In this document: positions 27,797-42,700 of the stretch, piece after piece
Position numbering within the stretch: position 1 is the stretch's first letter
How the letters are laid out: the number at the start of each line of letters is the position of its first letter
Source of the DNA: Ficedula albicollis
Taxonomy: Eukaryota > Chordata > Aves > Passeriformes > Muscicapidae
Length of the DNA: 64,000 nt
Direction: 5' to 3'
NCBI RefSeq assembly: GCF_000247815.1
Contig: NC_021677.1
Coordinates: 46,102,864-46,166,863, forward strand
Position numbers and translations under genes: made by a program
Notes under the pieces: generated by a model
What the model saw: the letters and a program-made list of their open reading frames with translations, nothing else
The model's database searches: none
Told to the model about the DNA's origin: nothing

Positions 27797-30700
27797 GTAA
27801 GTATCATATACTTTCATCAGACAGTCAACCTGGTTCATTTTATGTGAATTCATTGATTTTGTGCTTAAAATGTTTTTATTAAAACTTTTGCATCGAGCTT
27901 ATTTGAAGGAGTTTACTAGTACTTATATTTAATATGCATTACTGAATATACTTTCAAGGAGTAAGTTTTGCCTTGGCTGTACTGCTGGCTACAAATTGGT
28001 AGCAAGATGAACAAATATATAAAGATTTCCCATCTTTATTAGCTGTAATATACACATATATATGTTTACCACATTCAAGAACCCCTGAGGTTAAATGTGT
28101 TCCTTTAGATTCAGTAGTTTACATAGACTAGTGTATGTTTCTGTGCTGTACTGACACCTCAGATACTTTTTTTTTTTCTTCAAAAGAACATAGAGTGAAG
28201 AAACAGGAAGTTTCCATGTTTGCATTTTCATACAATTTCAACCAATTTTCGTACAATTTCAGCCACATTTGCAGCTGTTTATTGAATTATTGGCTCATTG
28301 GAGAAAGAAAAAGGAGACAGGATGATTTCATGTGATAGTAACTGGTAAAAAAATACTGCCTTTGAGCAAAGAAGTTAAACAGTGTTTTAAAGTTCGTGAC
28401 TTTGCATTGCAGTTAATAACTGTTTACAGTTTTAGTATTTTTTTTGCTTCCCTTTCTAATGTTCAAATGTATTTTAATCTGACAGCTTTCTGTATTGACC
28501 CCTTTCGACATCTACCTGGCGAATACCTGATCAGAAATCACATGGTGTTTCATTATAAAAAAATTAATTCAGCCAAAGGTAAAAATGTGCATGTATGAAT
28601 GAACTGTCTCCCCCTAAATTTAGCTCAATCTCTCAGAATAGGCTCATACCAAGAAGGAATTAATTGGATTGTAGTAAGTTTACTACTCTTCCTGTTTCTT
28701 ACCCAAACATGTGTCAGCAAGGAGATGTGACTGCTACTTCATAGTACTTTTGTGTTATTGAGATGAGAAGTTTTGTATGAAAATATTTTCTTTAAGTGTT
28801 ACCAAAGATCCCTCCTTAGTTTTAGAGCACTTTGTGCTGTATTGGCTTCATTCTGCTTTTGATGCATTAATGAATTATTAAATAATATGCTGAACTGAAA
28901 GTCATAGTGATAATCATAATAGCAAACATACAGAAATTATTTTAGGAATGAAGGCAGAACATTTCTAGTTAAATTCAGATCATGATGTCTTTTTTCTTTC
29001 TTAATTTTTATTTCAAAAACTTAGTAATATTTTGTTCATCTTGCAGTGAATAGTAATAGCGTGTTCTAAGGACTGTGAAATTTGCCCTGTATGTTCGCAA
29101 ATGAGAAAATCATGTTACTGACAAATACAATATTCACAATGTTACCTCATGTAACTTAGTATCCTCAGGTATGCAGGTAAATGCCATCAGAACAAAATTT
29201 ATAGAAACCTTTTGAAAGGAGTATTCATTTAAGTAATGATTCTTCCTTTAAATATGTTTTACCCAGACAGCTCTATCTCTCAAATCCTGTGACCATATTA
29301 ATATCAACGTAATAGTTTAAGTACACAGTAACTAGTATGTTTTAAAATAGAGAAGAATTAAGTTAGTCTTTGTTCTGTGTTGGTTTATTACCACCTTTTT
29401 TAGCTTCACATATACTGAGTAAATACTGAATCACTCATACTTGGTGTTTTTCTTATTTTCAGCAGCTGTAGACACTTCAGTGCCCAAAAGTAGGTTGTCC
29501 AGCATCAAACGTAAGTATTTGCTACATGTTGATTCTCAAATGCTTCTGTAAAACTAACTTAGCAGAAGAGCCAGCGAAGAGTAACAATGGCATATAACCA
29601 ACCCTTAATTGAGAACTTTGCTTGTTTATTCAGCTTTCACATCCTTCTTCAGCTACTTGTAGATGCATTCAATCTGCATCAAATGGAATGCTGGAGAGGC
29701 AGATCTGTCAGTGATTAGTTGTGCTTAGCATGGCAATTCATTTGTCAATGGCAAAAGTCTCAACTGCAAGAGATTGGATAATCCTAATTATCTGGTACGA
29801 ATGCATAGGCAAAAATCCTGTACCTTTCTTAATAAAAGCCTTTGAGGATTTCTCTCACTGCTCAATGTGTGCATGTAAGTGATATTATTTTCTGACCTGC
29901 TTTCCTTTGTATGCTGTTCCATCTGACCGAGATTCCTTTACAAACTGATTAGAAACTGTCATTTAGGCTGAAAGTTTTGCAGTTATCAAAGAGGTAAATT
30001 CCATGGAATTTCAAATTCATCATTATTGGTCTCACTGACTTCAAGGCATTTAAAGTTAAGACTACCCAGGCATACCTTGTTCAGTTTCTACACTATCCTT
30101 ATAAATTCTAGATTTTTAGAATTAAAAATCATTTCCATTTTATTTCGTACCTAAAATTAGAGTGATTGCAATTTTTTCCTGCCGTTCTGTGCATTGTTCA
30201 TCAAGAAATATAGATTTCTGTAATAACCATGCAACCAAGTGTGGTATGTTCAGGTGTTAAGTTCAGTGCAAGGTACCATTTGTAGAGTCTCTGGTAAACC
30301 ACTGGAGAATCATTTTTCTTCCTCTGTCATTTTGTGAAACATGTGGAGATGACAGGCAGTAGCTCAGACAGCAAGAATGTTGAAAATGTGCTGAGAAAGA
30401 AAAGTAATGGAGAAAGGGTTTTTGAATACTTTCAAAACAATTTCTTCTTTCTTGCTGAAGATGAGACACATGATTTATCCAGGCACAATTTTAACTTCAG
30501 TATAGTTGAATATCAGCAGTATCTATAGTGTCACTGAGGACAAGGGGTTTGGTTTGCACCTTTATTCTCTCAGTAGTTTTCTGCCTGTCATTTCTTCAAC
30601 TAAAGCACATTATTATTTTTTCTCTTTGTGTTCTTTGTCTTACTAGTTTTTGCATACCTAATAAATTTTCTGTTCCTCCTCTATTTTCAGATTTGGGAAG

Positions 30701-33700
30701 GGGGATAAATTTAGTTTAAAATTATAAAATTTATTAATAGCATAGAGTTACAAAACAGAATTCCTGCAGATAGTGTTAAAAAACATCTACAAATATGCTT
30801 CATGTACTGCTAGAATAGCAGGTGAGTATTTCCCTTTGGGGTTGTTGCCATGAGTCAGTCATTAACGTTTAAGAATTAAACATGATACTGTAGTTGGCAT
30901 TCTCCCTGGCCAACTGAATGTGTTCTGTCCTTAAAGTGGATTTAGTTTCCACTGTTCTTTTCCTGGTACCTTAGCTGGCAGCAAAGCAGGCAAGGTGCCA
31001 TGCCGCTGGGCTAGCAGTGAGCATGTTCCTGTGTATTAGATCAGGCTTACTGACTTAAAATAGTTGTTAAAATGTGAAACTTCTTGAAATGTGAAACTTC
31101 TGTGTTCAGAATTAGTCCAAGCATGTTGATTGATACCAGTGGCCATTAGAGGTCTGTGGTTGTGAAACTTGTGCCAGAAAACTTGACATAGGCTATGCCA
31201 AGTAAGACAGCTGCTGCTACACATGCCTGGTTTCTAACAGTACTAACTTTTCAACCCATATGTTTAGAGGTTTTTCCACAAGGCATATTGATAGCACAGC
31301 TTGAACCCAGTGATTAGTGTGCTTAGGAATGCAGGTCTCTTTGATATTGGGGCAGGGGGAGAAGAAGAAGGGTAACAAATATTCTGAGAAGTTACCCTCC
31401 ATAGATCTATTTTAGGTGAAACTTGAATTCTTGGAGGGAGGGCAGTAAGAAATGGGGAGAGGCAGCAATTCAGACTGATAGTAATGTTGGTTTTCTACCC
31501 TTTCAAGGGATTAAGTTCAAGAAAAAACATCAAGAAATATGTATTGTTACGTAATTCTTTATTTAAATCTTAATATTTCCTGTGAACACATCTATCTGTC
31601 TACGCTTTACATTATGAAAAAGCAGAGATCTATGCAAAGCTCTTGCATGTTTTGTTGTTGCTGCCATTTTAGAGGAAACTTTCACAAAATTACCCTTTTT
31701 TTCCCTCTCAAATCTTGTCCTTAAGTATGTATTTCTGAAAATGAAAGTTATAAGCAACTAATATAAACTCTTAAAATTCAGACACTTGGGTAATTCTAAT
31801 GCCTGTGTTATGCCTTTGGAAAGGTGTTCTAATATATTTATCAAGTCTAAAATTTGGTGAGTGAAACTAAAAATGTGTCCCTGGTTTTTAATCTAACAAA
31901 CCCAGCTTTACTATTCGTCTGCTGGTGGGCAGAACTGTTATTTTTATACAATTGTCCACCATTACTCAGGATTACAAAATAGCTGTAGCATACCAGAGAA
32001 CAAGAATGAAATTATGCATTCTACTTATTTTCAGTGTTATCTCAGTACGCTGAGTCTAAATTGTCCTTGGGGGCTGCCCCAGTGGTACCTTGAAAAAAAA
32101 AAAAAATCACTGTCAGGGGCCAGCTAGAAGCCCGATGGGCCTCTCTGGAGCATGCACAAATGGAAGTTTACCTGGGCAGGCTTAGGTATTTCCTTTAGGG
32201 CTGGTGCAGCATTCCACAGGTTCTGTGCAGTCACTGTTGGCAGGCTGCTGTGTTCTTCATGTGGCTGACAGAAGTATACAGGAGATGTCTGCTGGATGAG
32301 GACCCCATATGAGCATCAGCGGTGGATGGATTTGGGGTAATCCAGTGCTTCTAGCCTCTTCTGAAATGCCTTTGAAGGATTTATATCTGACTGTTGGGCT
32401 TTATTTCCAAGTCTTAGCAATGACCAAATTTTGCCATTAGTAGCTTTGCCAAGTAGTATGCGATTTCTGAAGTACATACCCTCATATAGCTCTTCCTTTG
32501 TATTTGATACAAGCAAAGCTTTACTATCAAGCCCTTAATAAATACTTTGTCACCCTTTTTCATGGTGATTCCTCCCTTATTTGATGGAACAGTACTACTG
32601 ATACTGGACTGGATGTGAAGAAGGGCTGCAAAATCACCTCTTAAGAGTTACAAAAATTAAAATTTCTGTGTTAAGGAATCTAGATTTAGACTTAAAAGAA
32701 ACCTGAACTTTAGAGCTAATGGCAAAATTCAGTTTGTATTTGATGAGATCCCAGGTGCTTAAATCATGGTGTACTAGAAATTTGTGTAGAGCTAGGAAAC
32801 TGATAGTAAAAATTATTAGAGAAGGAAGGGCTTGCTTGCAGAAATAACATCGCCGACTCATATGCTGTCCAGTCACTAGGCTCAATGAGTTCAAGCTCAG
32901 CTGAGATGATGTTTGTATGATTTATCTAAAAAGAATTCAAAAGGGAAATAAAAACTCCAAGTGTGTTATTGCAAAAATAGCATATATAAACCACAGTGGA
33001 TTAATTCTGAGTATTGGATAATTCCTTTAAGATACATTGTTCTGCAAGCTGAACTCAATTTAAATCTAACTTTATATTTCATTGTCATGGATTAGTTACA
33101 TCAAAAATGAAATAACTTGAAGTTTAACTGCCAGCTGTTTTGTGATGTGACGTGATAAATTTAGCAATTGGAAATTCAGAGCAAAGGACAACTACTGGCA
33201 TTCCAGATCATACTGTCCTTCTAACTGCAGAGCTTTCAAGCTGACTAGGACTGTGAAATACAGAATTCGGTTTTTTCTTCCAGATTTATGATGTTTGTTT
33301 TATAACTCTAAGCATGTCTTGAAGTACTGCTCAGTCTAGACTTAGAGAAAAAATAATTAGCCAATAGAGGGAGTATTCTAAGAGGGAAATAAAGTGGTGT
33401 GATCTCTGCTTTGAAGTGTGGTGTACTCTGCAAAGAGTATTTGTTTAGGCAGAAGTGTCAGATTGATCAGTGTTTTATAGGTATCTCTTTATGAGGAGTG
33501 CTACAGTTTAACATCTGAAATTCATAGTCTTTCTTGTGTTTCCTTTCACTGACAATAAAATTAAGAGAATGGATTCATGGAGTGGATGCAATAAGTTATG
33601 GAATCTAGGTTCACAGACTGAATTTATCTGATCTACAGAATCACTAAAGGTTTATGTTCTAGTACATTTTCTCTTACTATACTATGAATCTGTGGGGTTT

Positions 33701-36700
33701 TGAGCACAGTAGTTAATGAGATACAATTAATCTCTAAAGCTCTAATAGAACTTTTAAAGGGACTCATTTGGATCTACAGACTGTATTATTTTGCTTTCCC
33801 CTTCTAAAAAGATGAAAAGTAAGTGGTTTTCTTTTTTATCATTTATTTGTCACAAGATATTTACTATTACATACTTTTCCCATATTTAACTCTACGTATG
33901 TGACATGTTCATGGAGCCAGTGTTCAAATAAAAGCTACTTGCAGTGAAACTGTTTTAAGTATCTGTTAACAAGTGCAGTTTAAGTTTACTTCCCACTGTC
34001 TATGACAGTGTGCCAAGGGAACTTCTTTCAAATTTAGTTTATGAACCTCTGAAAGCAAAAGAAGCTTTATATGTGTAATGGATTTGAAGCAGAAGGTACT
34101 TTAAACTGTGAGCAATTAAAAGCTAAATCTCACTTCTGAAATTGGGTGTCTCTTGAATGCTGGTCACTTTCTTTCTGTGTTTAATACATTCACACTGCAG
34201 CACAAGTGGTTATTTATGACAGCCTTAAGTAACTTCAGCTCCTCTCAGTTGTAATATTGTAATTAGTGCCTCAAAGTTCCAGGCAATTTTTCTATCTGGC
34301 TGAAGGCAAAGGATAAGACTGGATTCTCCAGTCCTTGCATGGGTAAAGGACAGCTAACTCACTTAAAAGTCTTAACTTTTAAGACAAATACAATTAGAAT
34401 TAGAAATAATAGCAATTTTGAACAGACACAATAATTCAATATAGAAAGAAAAACATTCCGATTTAATTATTTAATGGCACAGTATATTTTGTCATTCTGT
34501 TACAATGTATATTTCTTATTCAGGATTGTATAATGTAGCATTTGCAACTTCAGCTAATATTTTCCCTATAATTTAAGCCTCATATTAGAAGTACTCTAAT
34601 AACATATGATGGATAAATCAGCAGCCATAAAAGAAATTACTCTGTATTTTACATACCAATTAAGAACTAAGTCTTACATTTCAAGTAAGAATTAAAAGAA
34701 GGAGAAAGTGGGATTTTCCTGAGCAATGAGAGCAAAGATTTCACATCTGAAAGATTAAATTCTATCTTAAAAGGGGAATAAAATGTTTAATGCAATGAAT
34801 ACACTTACTTAGGTATTTCCTGGAGATGAACATGTGTGTAGGGTACATGTACACAGATGAATGCATTTTAAAGGTTGATTAAACATCCTCAGATTGCTGT
34901 AGGTCTCAGCTGTGTAGAAGAATGCACCACACCAATCCCTGAAGTTTTTTGCATTTCCATGCATTAAATATAGTAGTGCATGTGCAGATTGGGGTCTCCC
35001 AGAGTATGATATAAATATATTATGAAACCAGAGAAGAAATCCTCAAAGGCCTTTGTGTGTGTCTATCAAACAAATGATTCATACACTTGGATATGTGTTA
35101 AGTGAATGAGAAAGTTTTCATTTGCTGTACAGACTTCCGTCTATCAAACAAATGATTCATACACTTGGATGTGTGTTAAGTGAATGAGAAAATTTTCATT
35201 TGCTGTACAGACTTCAAGAGCGTGTTTGCTTATTTTTTCCCTACTTGAAAATGAAATTATTAACTTTTTCATCAGCCTCATTTTGATTTTATAACTTTGT
35301 GAACTTGGAGTATTTTGTCCAGTTCTGGGCCTCTCACTTCAAGTAAGACATTGAGATGCTGGAGTGTATTCAGACAAGGGCAACAAGGCTAGTGAAGGGT
35401 CTGGAGCAAAAATCTTGTGAGGAGTGTCTGAGGGAGCTGGGGATGTTTAGCCTGGAGAAAAGGAGGCTCAGGGGAAACCTTATCACTCTCTACAATTGCC
35501 TGAAAGGAGGCTGTAGCCAGGTGATGGTCAGCCTCTTCTGCCGGACAACCAGTGATACAACAAGAGGACACAGTCAGGGGAGATTTAGGTTCAACATCAG
35601 AAAAAATTTCTTCATGGAAAGGTTTGTCAAGCATAGGAACGGCCTGTCCAGGGAGGTGGTGGAGTCACCACCTCTGGAAGTGTTTAAGAAGCAACTTGAT
35701 GTGGTGCTTGGTGCTGTGATTTAGTTAGTGATGTAGTGTTTGGCCAAAGGTTGGACTCATTCTTGGCAGTTTTTCCAACCTATGTGATTTTGTGGTTCAT
35801 CTCTGAAACCTGGCTGTTCCCAATATGCAAAAATTTTGGACTGTATTATATAAGATTTAGGTTACTAATGGCAAACTCGTACACAGAAAATCTACCTGTC
35901 TTTTGGGCTTCTTTATCTGATAACATAGATACCTGACTCAGCTTTTCACACTGCAGATGAAGTCTTGGACTGCAGACCAGTGTGGACTGATAAAAAGCCC
36001 CTGCTCCTGATCTGACAGTAGTCCCCTTAGAGCTGGCCTTCATTTTTTTGTGTTCTTGACAAAAAACTTGCTTGTTCTGCCCTGGATTTCTGTATTTCGG
36101 AAACTCCATATTGTAAGCATGATTTTTTTTACATATCAGATTTGCTAACAATAAACATAGGGTTTTTCTGAAATACTGGATAAGAGTACAGTCAAAGGAA
36201 TTCTAGCTGTAAAAAACTTACTGAAAGCTTGTAACTTTTTGAGCAAAATGCTCTGTTAGCAGCACTGATCTTGGAAGACATGTATGCTGGTGTTCGTTGT
36301 GACATAAGAAAATTTCAGGAAAGTTAAGGCACAGCTTCAGCTACAAGCGTACTCTATTAAGAATTTTTCTTCTAAGAGCAGACATAAATTTTATAACTGC
36401 TGTGTGTTGGAAGTGGAATGTTTCTCAATAGTCTGACTTTACTGAGCAATTGGAAGCCACTGCAATGTTTTCAAACACTTAGGGAAACAAAGAATATTTC
36501 AGTTTGGATCTGACCAACTTTGTCTCTTTCCTAAGTTGCTGACCAGCTAAGAAGAGAGAAACTGAAAAAGAAGACAGGCAGGAGGGAAGAGAAAACGAAT
36601 GTGTGTGACGCTGTCACTCAGTGCTATTCAAGAGATGGCAGAAGGCAGCCACCACCCTGCTGTAGAAGGGTATGTGTTTTAATTCTCTTTAGCAGATACT

Positions 36701-39700
36701 GTCTATACTTGCCTCTAATGGTAACAGCTGATCACTGCTGTGCAGCAGTGAGGGCTGGCATCTTTCAAGCAGCAGAAAGTAGACAAGGGTCTTTCTGGCA
36801 TGTGCCCAACACTGAATGCATGTCTTGACCTTCTGACAAAGGTATCAGGTATCTGGATGAAGAGTGCTTGCAGTAAATACAAGCTCTGCTTACCCTTGAA
36901 TTCTCTTGCTTTCATCTCAGCTGAAATTCCTGTCCTCTGTCACTCCAGAGCTTTGTACCATTTCCTAAGGCAGAACTCTGTCACCTCTATTCTTCCAAGC
37001 AGAAGAATTAGGAATCTTCCATTTTTTTCTTAATGAAAAGTCCTAGTTGATAATACATTTTGTATCTAACTGTGTACTAAATCATTCAGTTGCATTTCTT
37101 GAAAGAAGAAGTATTGCTTAAACCAAAATATACCATTCTATATATATTTATTCTGCTTATATGCATAGGCTCACTTAGTTTGGCTGGCATTTAATCAAGA
37201 TATGTGGTGTGTATTTCTAACTAATAAATAAATAAATAAATACATTAATAGCCCAATAAATTACATTCTTGTTCATCACTGTAAATGAGCAGTTCTAGTT
37301 GAAAACAGAATAATGATTTAACTCTTTGATTCTAACAGCATAAGCTTCATTTTTTAGATATCTGTAAAGCTAGAGGACATTTCCAAGTAGTACAGCAAAC
37401 ACTGTCAGTTTCTGTCTGTGTGACTGATTTTTGTGGTGGGCAGCCTGAGTGTGACCTTATTGCAGTGCAGAGAAATAATGCTTTGAAATTCAATACATGG
37501 CTTTTAGTTATGGATGAAAGCACAGGCATTAATAAGAAAAGGGGGGAAATGTAATATTTAAAATATAAATTGTATTTCTCATTAATACCATTTTTGTCCT
37601 TCCATCTTATTTTTTGCAAACTTGGGGCAGGCAAAGTTCCTTCAATTGTTTGATTGCAAAACCAAGTAACGTCTCTAATTACTGCATGAACTCCCAGCTT
37701 TAAAATAAAAGGATGCACTGTAACAAAGTGCAGCTTCTTTCGTTTGTTTTTCAAAATAAGATTTTCTAAAATTCTGCCTGAGTTAAGCTGCCCATGAGTA
37801 ATATCTCTGATTTGAGCAACTCCTGGTATTTCATATCTCATGTTCAAGTAATCCTATTAATACGCTTTTCTGGCTGCTAATGATTTTTTTTAAATAAATT
37901 AGTCCATGCCAAAAGTCAATTGAAGGAAGGTTGCTTCATAGGAGGTTAAATTTCCTTTTTCAGCCATTTGAAGTATGCCATTGCCTTGACATTTCAAGAT
38001 CCCTTTCAGCCTGTTTTTTCAGATTTTTTTTTTTCTCTGAAGAATGAAAGTTGTGGCCATCTGCTTGTGCACATGAAATACAGATTGGGAAACACCATTA
38101 ACTGGTTCTGGTCTCTTGTTAATTTTGTGTGCAGCACATGTGTGGCTGTGTGAAATGCCTACTCAAATGCTTTATATTTAAAGATTTATTATACTCTTAC
38201 GATACCAGCAGTCTGAACATGTATTGTGCTTAAATTAGTTCTGTCATAATGGAAGATGTCAGTTATGAAACAAAGCAGAATAACCTTCTAAGCATCAAAG
38301 AAAGTTGTTTTCATTAGGAATGTTAAGATTTCCTTTCAGACTTCATAGTGACAATTACCTCTTGTGATGGTTGTTTGAATTAATGCACACTCAGTAATAC
38401 CCCTTATTAATAACATCACAGTATTTGATAAAAGTAGGAACCTACCACATTACAGAAATGATACCCACACACACACATGCACAAAATGAAAGAGTGTACC
38501 AGGAGCACAGTTTTGAAAAATAGTGATACCAGGATACAAATTGAATATATTCTCAGAAGATCCAATTTGTTCACTTATTTGTATAAATTTTCTCTAAAGG
38601 CCAGTTGTCACTTCCTATAGTAGACCTTTGCTCTGTCCAGAGAGCAGAGAACAGGTGCTCAGCTGACTTACAGCAATATTTAAATGGCTTTCTCAAGTTA
38701 AAGAATCACACTCATTTATTGCAAATTTGCAGCTTCTGTATCCTGACAGTGCAGTTCATAAAGCATCTCTTTGATCTCATCCTATGATGGTAGATGAACT
38801 CTTCTATTAGAAGACCTTTTCATACAAGAACAAGTTAATTTCAAGATTAATTTAATCTCACTGTAATTTCAGTAACCCCAGTGAGAGCTGCCTTGGACCT
38901 TTTATGTGGAAAAAGTATTTAGCAACCTTTCTTTTCAGAGTTTGGTTTTTATAAGGTGTCTGATACTTTAGTGGTTTTTGAGCTGGGAAACTAAACTTCT
39001 TGTAGAAAGTAAAAGTAACTTATAGAGAAATCTGTATTCTTTCTCAGTGTTAATGCTTTTGCCCGTCAGATGACAGCTTTGATCTCTTTTTACTGAATTT
39101 TCTCTTCCACAGAGTCCATGAAAATTCAGAGGTCTCTATATGCTTGCTGCAAAGTACTGTTCAGTTTCCCCAAGTTTTGTGACTAATAAAATTGAAACAT
39201 AAATACATACTTTATTAAACTTTTTTAAGAAGTTGCTGAAATGTATCATTGAGTAGATTTGTATCTTTAAAAAACGGTTTGTACTTGTTTGAATCAACGG
39301 AATAGAAACATGTATTGATAAGCATGATATAAGTCAAGATTTTTTTCTCCAAATTACGTTAGTTCTTGATAGTTCTAATAGCTAAATCTCAGATACTATA
39401 ATGGATTTTTAAAAAATTTTATTTGAAGAATAGAACTAAATGTATTTTAATAAGTGTGCTATTTGTGGACATCTTTTTTGTCTTTTTTTTTGTTTCCTGC
39501 TTAAACATCTGATGTTTTTATAGAAAACAGACTAGAGCAGAAAGTGAGCATACTTGCTTATAGTTTACTTGCAACACAGGACAATTTTCTGAAAGTTCAA
39601 AAGAGATGAATTGCAGACAAATGGCATTCTCCTTAAAATCTTTTGAAGTGACATAGTTCCTTGTTCATGATATTGTTTTGTTGTCTTCTTGGAGTATACT

Positions 39701-42700
39701 TCTCCCTGTTGGAGTAGTCAAGTTTTGCCTCAGGATAAGGGTTTTGAAAGACATTCTTTTCTCAGTATTTGGATGAGTACATCTCATACCTGACACAAAT
39801 ACAGCTTTGGGTTGCAATTCTCTCTAGTCACTGGTGAGCTACTTGATCTGTTCTACTTATGAAATATTTGAGAAGACAATAACTGCCTTAAGCTTTCTCA
39901 TGTATAAGGAGTGTTTAAATTTAGGATACTGCCCTGTCAACCTTGTGCCTTTGTCTTGTTGTGGATCAACTCAGCTCCGCTTCTGAGGAGCAGAACATGA
40001 TGTTTTCATGAGGTGTAGGTAAATAATTGGTTAATATAACTTCATATCATTTCTTAATAATTTTTTTGCATAAATACAGGGAACCAGTCTCATATGCTCA
40101 CAAAGGCTTCTACAATACAATTTATATTGCAGCTGAATGAACTGATTTAGTCACTGAGAGTAAAGCATTTACAAGAATTAAGTTGTTTATAATATACACT
40201 GAAGGGTGTGGAGTTAGCTTTTATCTATATAGGTGTATGCTGAAACTTTCTAGTCTTATCTGTTTTCTATAGTGCTGAGCTGCCACTGCAACTACTTTGT
40301 ATGCAAACAATCACACTGGTAAGCCTCATTATTCTGCTTGCTAACACTGGCATTTGTTTGACATTGTAACTGCATGTTATCAGTTCAGCACTTAATTGTG
40401 CTGTAGTAGTAAAATACAGTTGATTCACGAGACACCATCAAGAAGAGCTTATTTGGCCTCAGCTAACTAAAAAAATCCTCTTTGCATTAGGCACCAGCAA
40501 CTCTGGATATTTTGGGGTACTTGAATAGTTCAGATAGGTCTTAATGATGTGAAAGTCATTGTAAAGGAAATACATGGTATGACAGCAGTATGATCTGTGA
40601 CTTAATTTTCATGATAAAATACCTGCATTTTTAATATTCCTCTAAATAGCATTTACTGCATGCTGCAAAATGTATATTCATCATAATTGAGCTTTAATTT
40701 TAAATACTTTGTTTGAAAGGAAAAATAATGAAATTGTGTCGATTCTAAACAATAATGTAGCAGTGTTATGAGAAAATGGAGCATTTATACACAGGGTCTA
40801 TTGCTTAGAATTTTTAAAAACTTCATTTTTTAGGGTTGAATGATAGAATAGAAAATCTGTCTATGTTTACAAGCAGTACTACCAATTATATAGGTTAATA
40901 TACTACATTATATCTTACTGGTTTATTAGTAATATGTTACTATCTTATACTATCTATTTGTGTGTTAGAATGCCATGAATTTTCAATAAATGTATAAAGA
41001 TTTCCAGTTTTGATCATTGGGGGGGTTTTTTCTCTCTGTGCCCACCCCAGTAGGAGACTTCAGAAGTCTCAGGACAAGTATTGATTATCTTGCAGAATCC
41101 CCACAGGCACTTTCTTTTTCGGTTGTTTTTGTGACTTTTATTGGCATTCAGCCCGTTGTCACTTCGTGGTGGGGAAAATCACACATCCAACCTTCAATCC
41201 ACATCTTAATCAGCAGATTATTTTCAAAAAGTTAAGTGTTCTTGAGGATTTTCTCGAGGTTTGTATTGTGCTTAGACAATGAAGCCGCATTGGAAATGCA
41301 CTGGATCTGTGTTTCAGTGTTAATCTCTCGAACTAATTTCCACATAGCTTAATTGTGAGATCAGGATAGGCTACTTGGTGAATCTGTGAATCTTCTCAGC
41401 TGACATTATGGTTGTATGTCATAAATAAATGCATGTCACAGCATATGTATAAGTCATACCATACTGCATCCACTCTTTATCAGGCTTCCCAAAGGGCACA
41501 GATCCTTCAGTAGCTTCAGTAATGTAATGCTTCTGTGTAATAGTTTTCATTTGTTTGATAGAAGTATAATAGAGATGAATGAAACACGTACGGAAATCAT
41601 CTTCCTTTTCTTCCTTCTGTCACTGCAGCCCTTATGGTCTGTACTGGTGTCTCCTTATCATCCTGTTCTTTGTTCAAGTGGTGGAGGTACATGGACAAGT
41701 TAATTTCTGTGTTAGCCTATCTGAACTAAACTTCAAGTTTAGTAAAAACCTCAAAAGGCCTTAGAAATTGAATTTTCTTCTTAGGAAACATCTCTACTTG
41801 TATACATTCTCGTAAAACCTCATAGCACTTTGTTGCTGATGATGTGGACCTATATGAACTGCCCTAGTGTTAGAAAAGTATGATAGTAATTTTAGAAAGT
41901 TAGCTCTTGGTTTTGAATTGGGTTTTCTCGGTTATAATTCAGCTGTTATTTTGCCTTGCTGATTGCATGGTACAGTAGAGAGATTTTCCAGAATGACACT
42001 ATCCTCAGCTTGTCTCCCTCACTGTTGCACTGTAAGCACTGTCTCTGGGAGTCGTGGTGCTAGATAGTTTGGGTACACACAGTGGAAGTTATCTCTTCTG
42101 CATCATACAGTTGTGTGTGACAGAACTTGCATTTCATAGTTATATGTGTGGGTGCAAAATTGGTTTATACAAATTTTGTTTGCTGATAGGCTTCTGGTTT
42201 AATCTTCCAGTTATGTAGTGTGCTTTGCCCATGGAGAATGTAAAATGTCATACATAATTTTCAGATTGACAGAATATTCAGTGGGTGGCTGTATACTAGG
42301 TAGGAAAAGAACATACAACAGCTGTTTTTATAAGGTGCTTCAGACACAATGTAAAGCAGATGTATGAGTGTGCATACCCTGTCTGGGTATTCATGCTTTG
42401 ATTTGCAAATTTTTAAAAACTCTATGACTGAAATAAAATTTTATATTTAATTGTTCTTTCTAATTTAATAAAACAAACGAACAAATTACCAAACCAACCA
42501 AAAATTCCACCTTAAAATGTAACTTGAATTTAGTTGTGTTTCTATCTAATTTGTCTTTGTCACAGTGTCATAATACAATTCAGGAATAATCTTGAATTTT
42601 TAAGCATGGGATAATTACGGATAATGTCCACCTTAGTTTGCCCAGGTGGTATGAACAGACTATACTTAGATAAAATAATTTGCCTCAGTGCAATGATTTC

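Larger units (their letters stand above)
29511..36535 (+). other. SPATA7: SPATA7 intron 4
   Basis: About 7 kb of AT-rich intron. It contains a 78-bp duplication (35062-35217) and a CR1 LINE 3' end (35305-35798). No other exon is recognised. Confidence 0.8.

Noticed and set aside
35356..35724. 122-codon frame as a host gene
   Set aside because: It is the C-terminal remnant of the CR1 reverse-transcriptase ORF.
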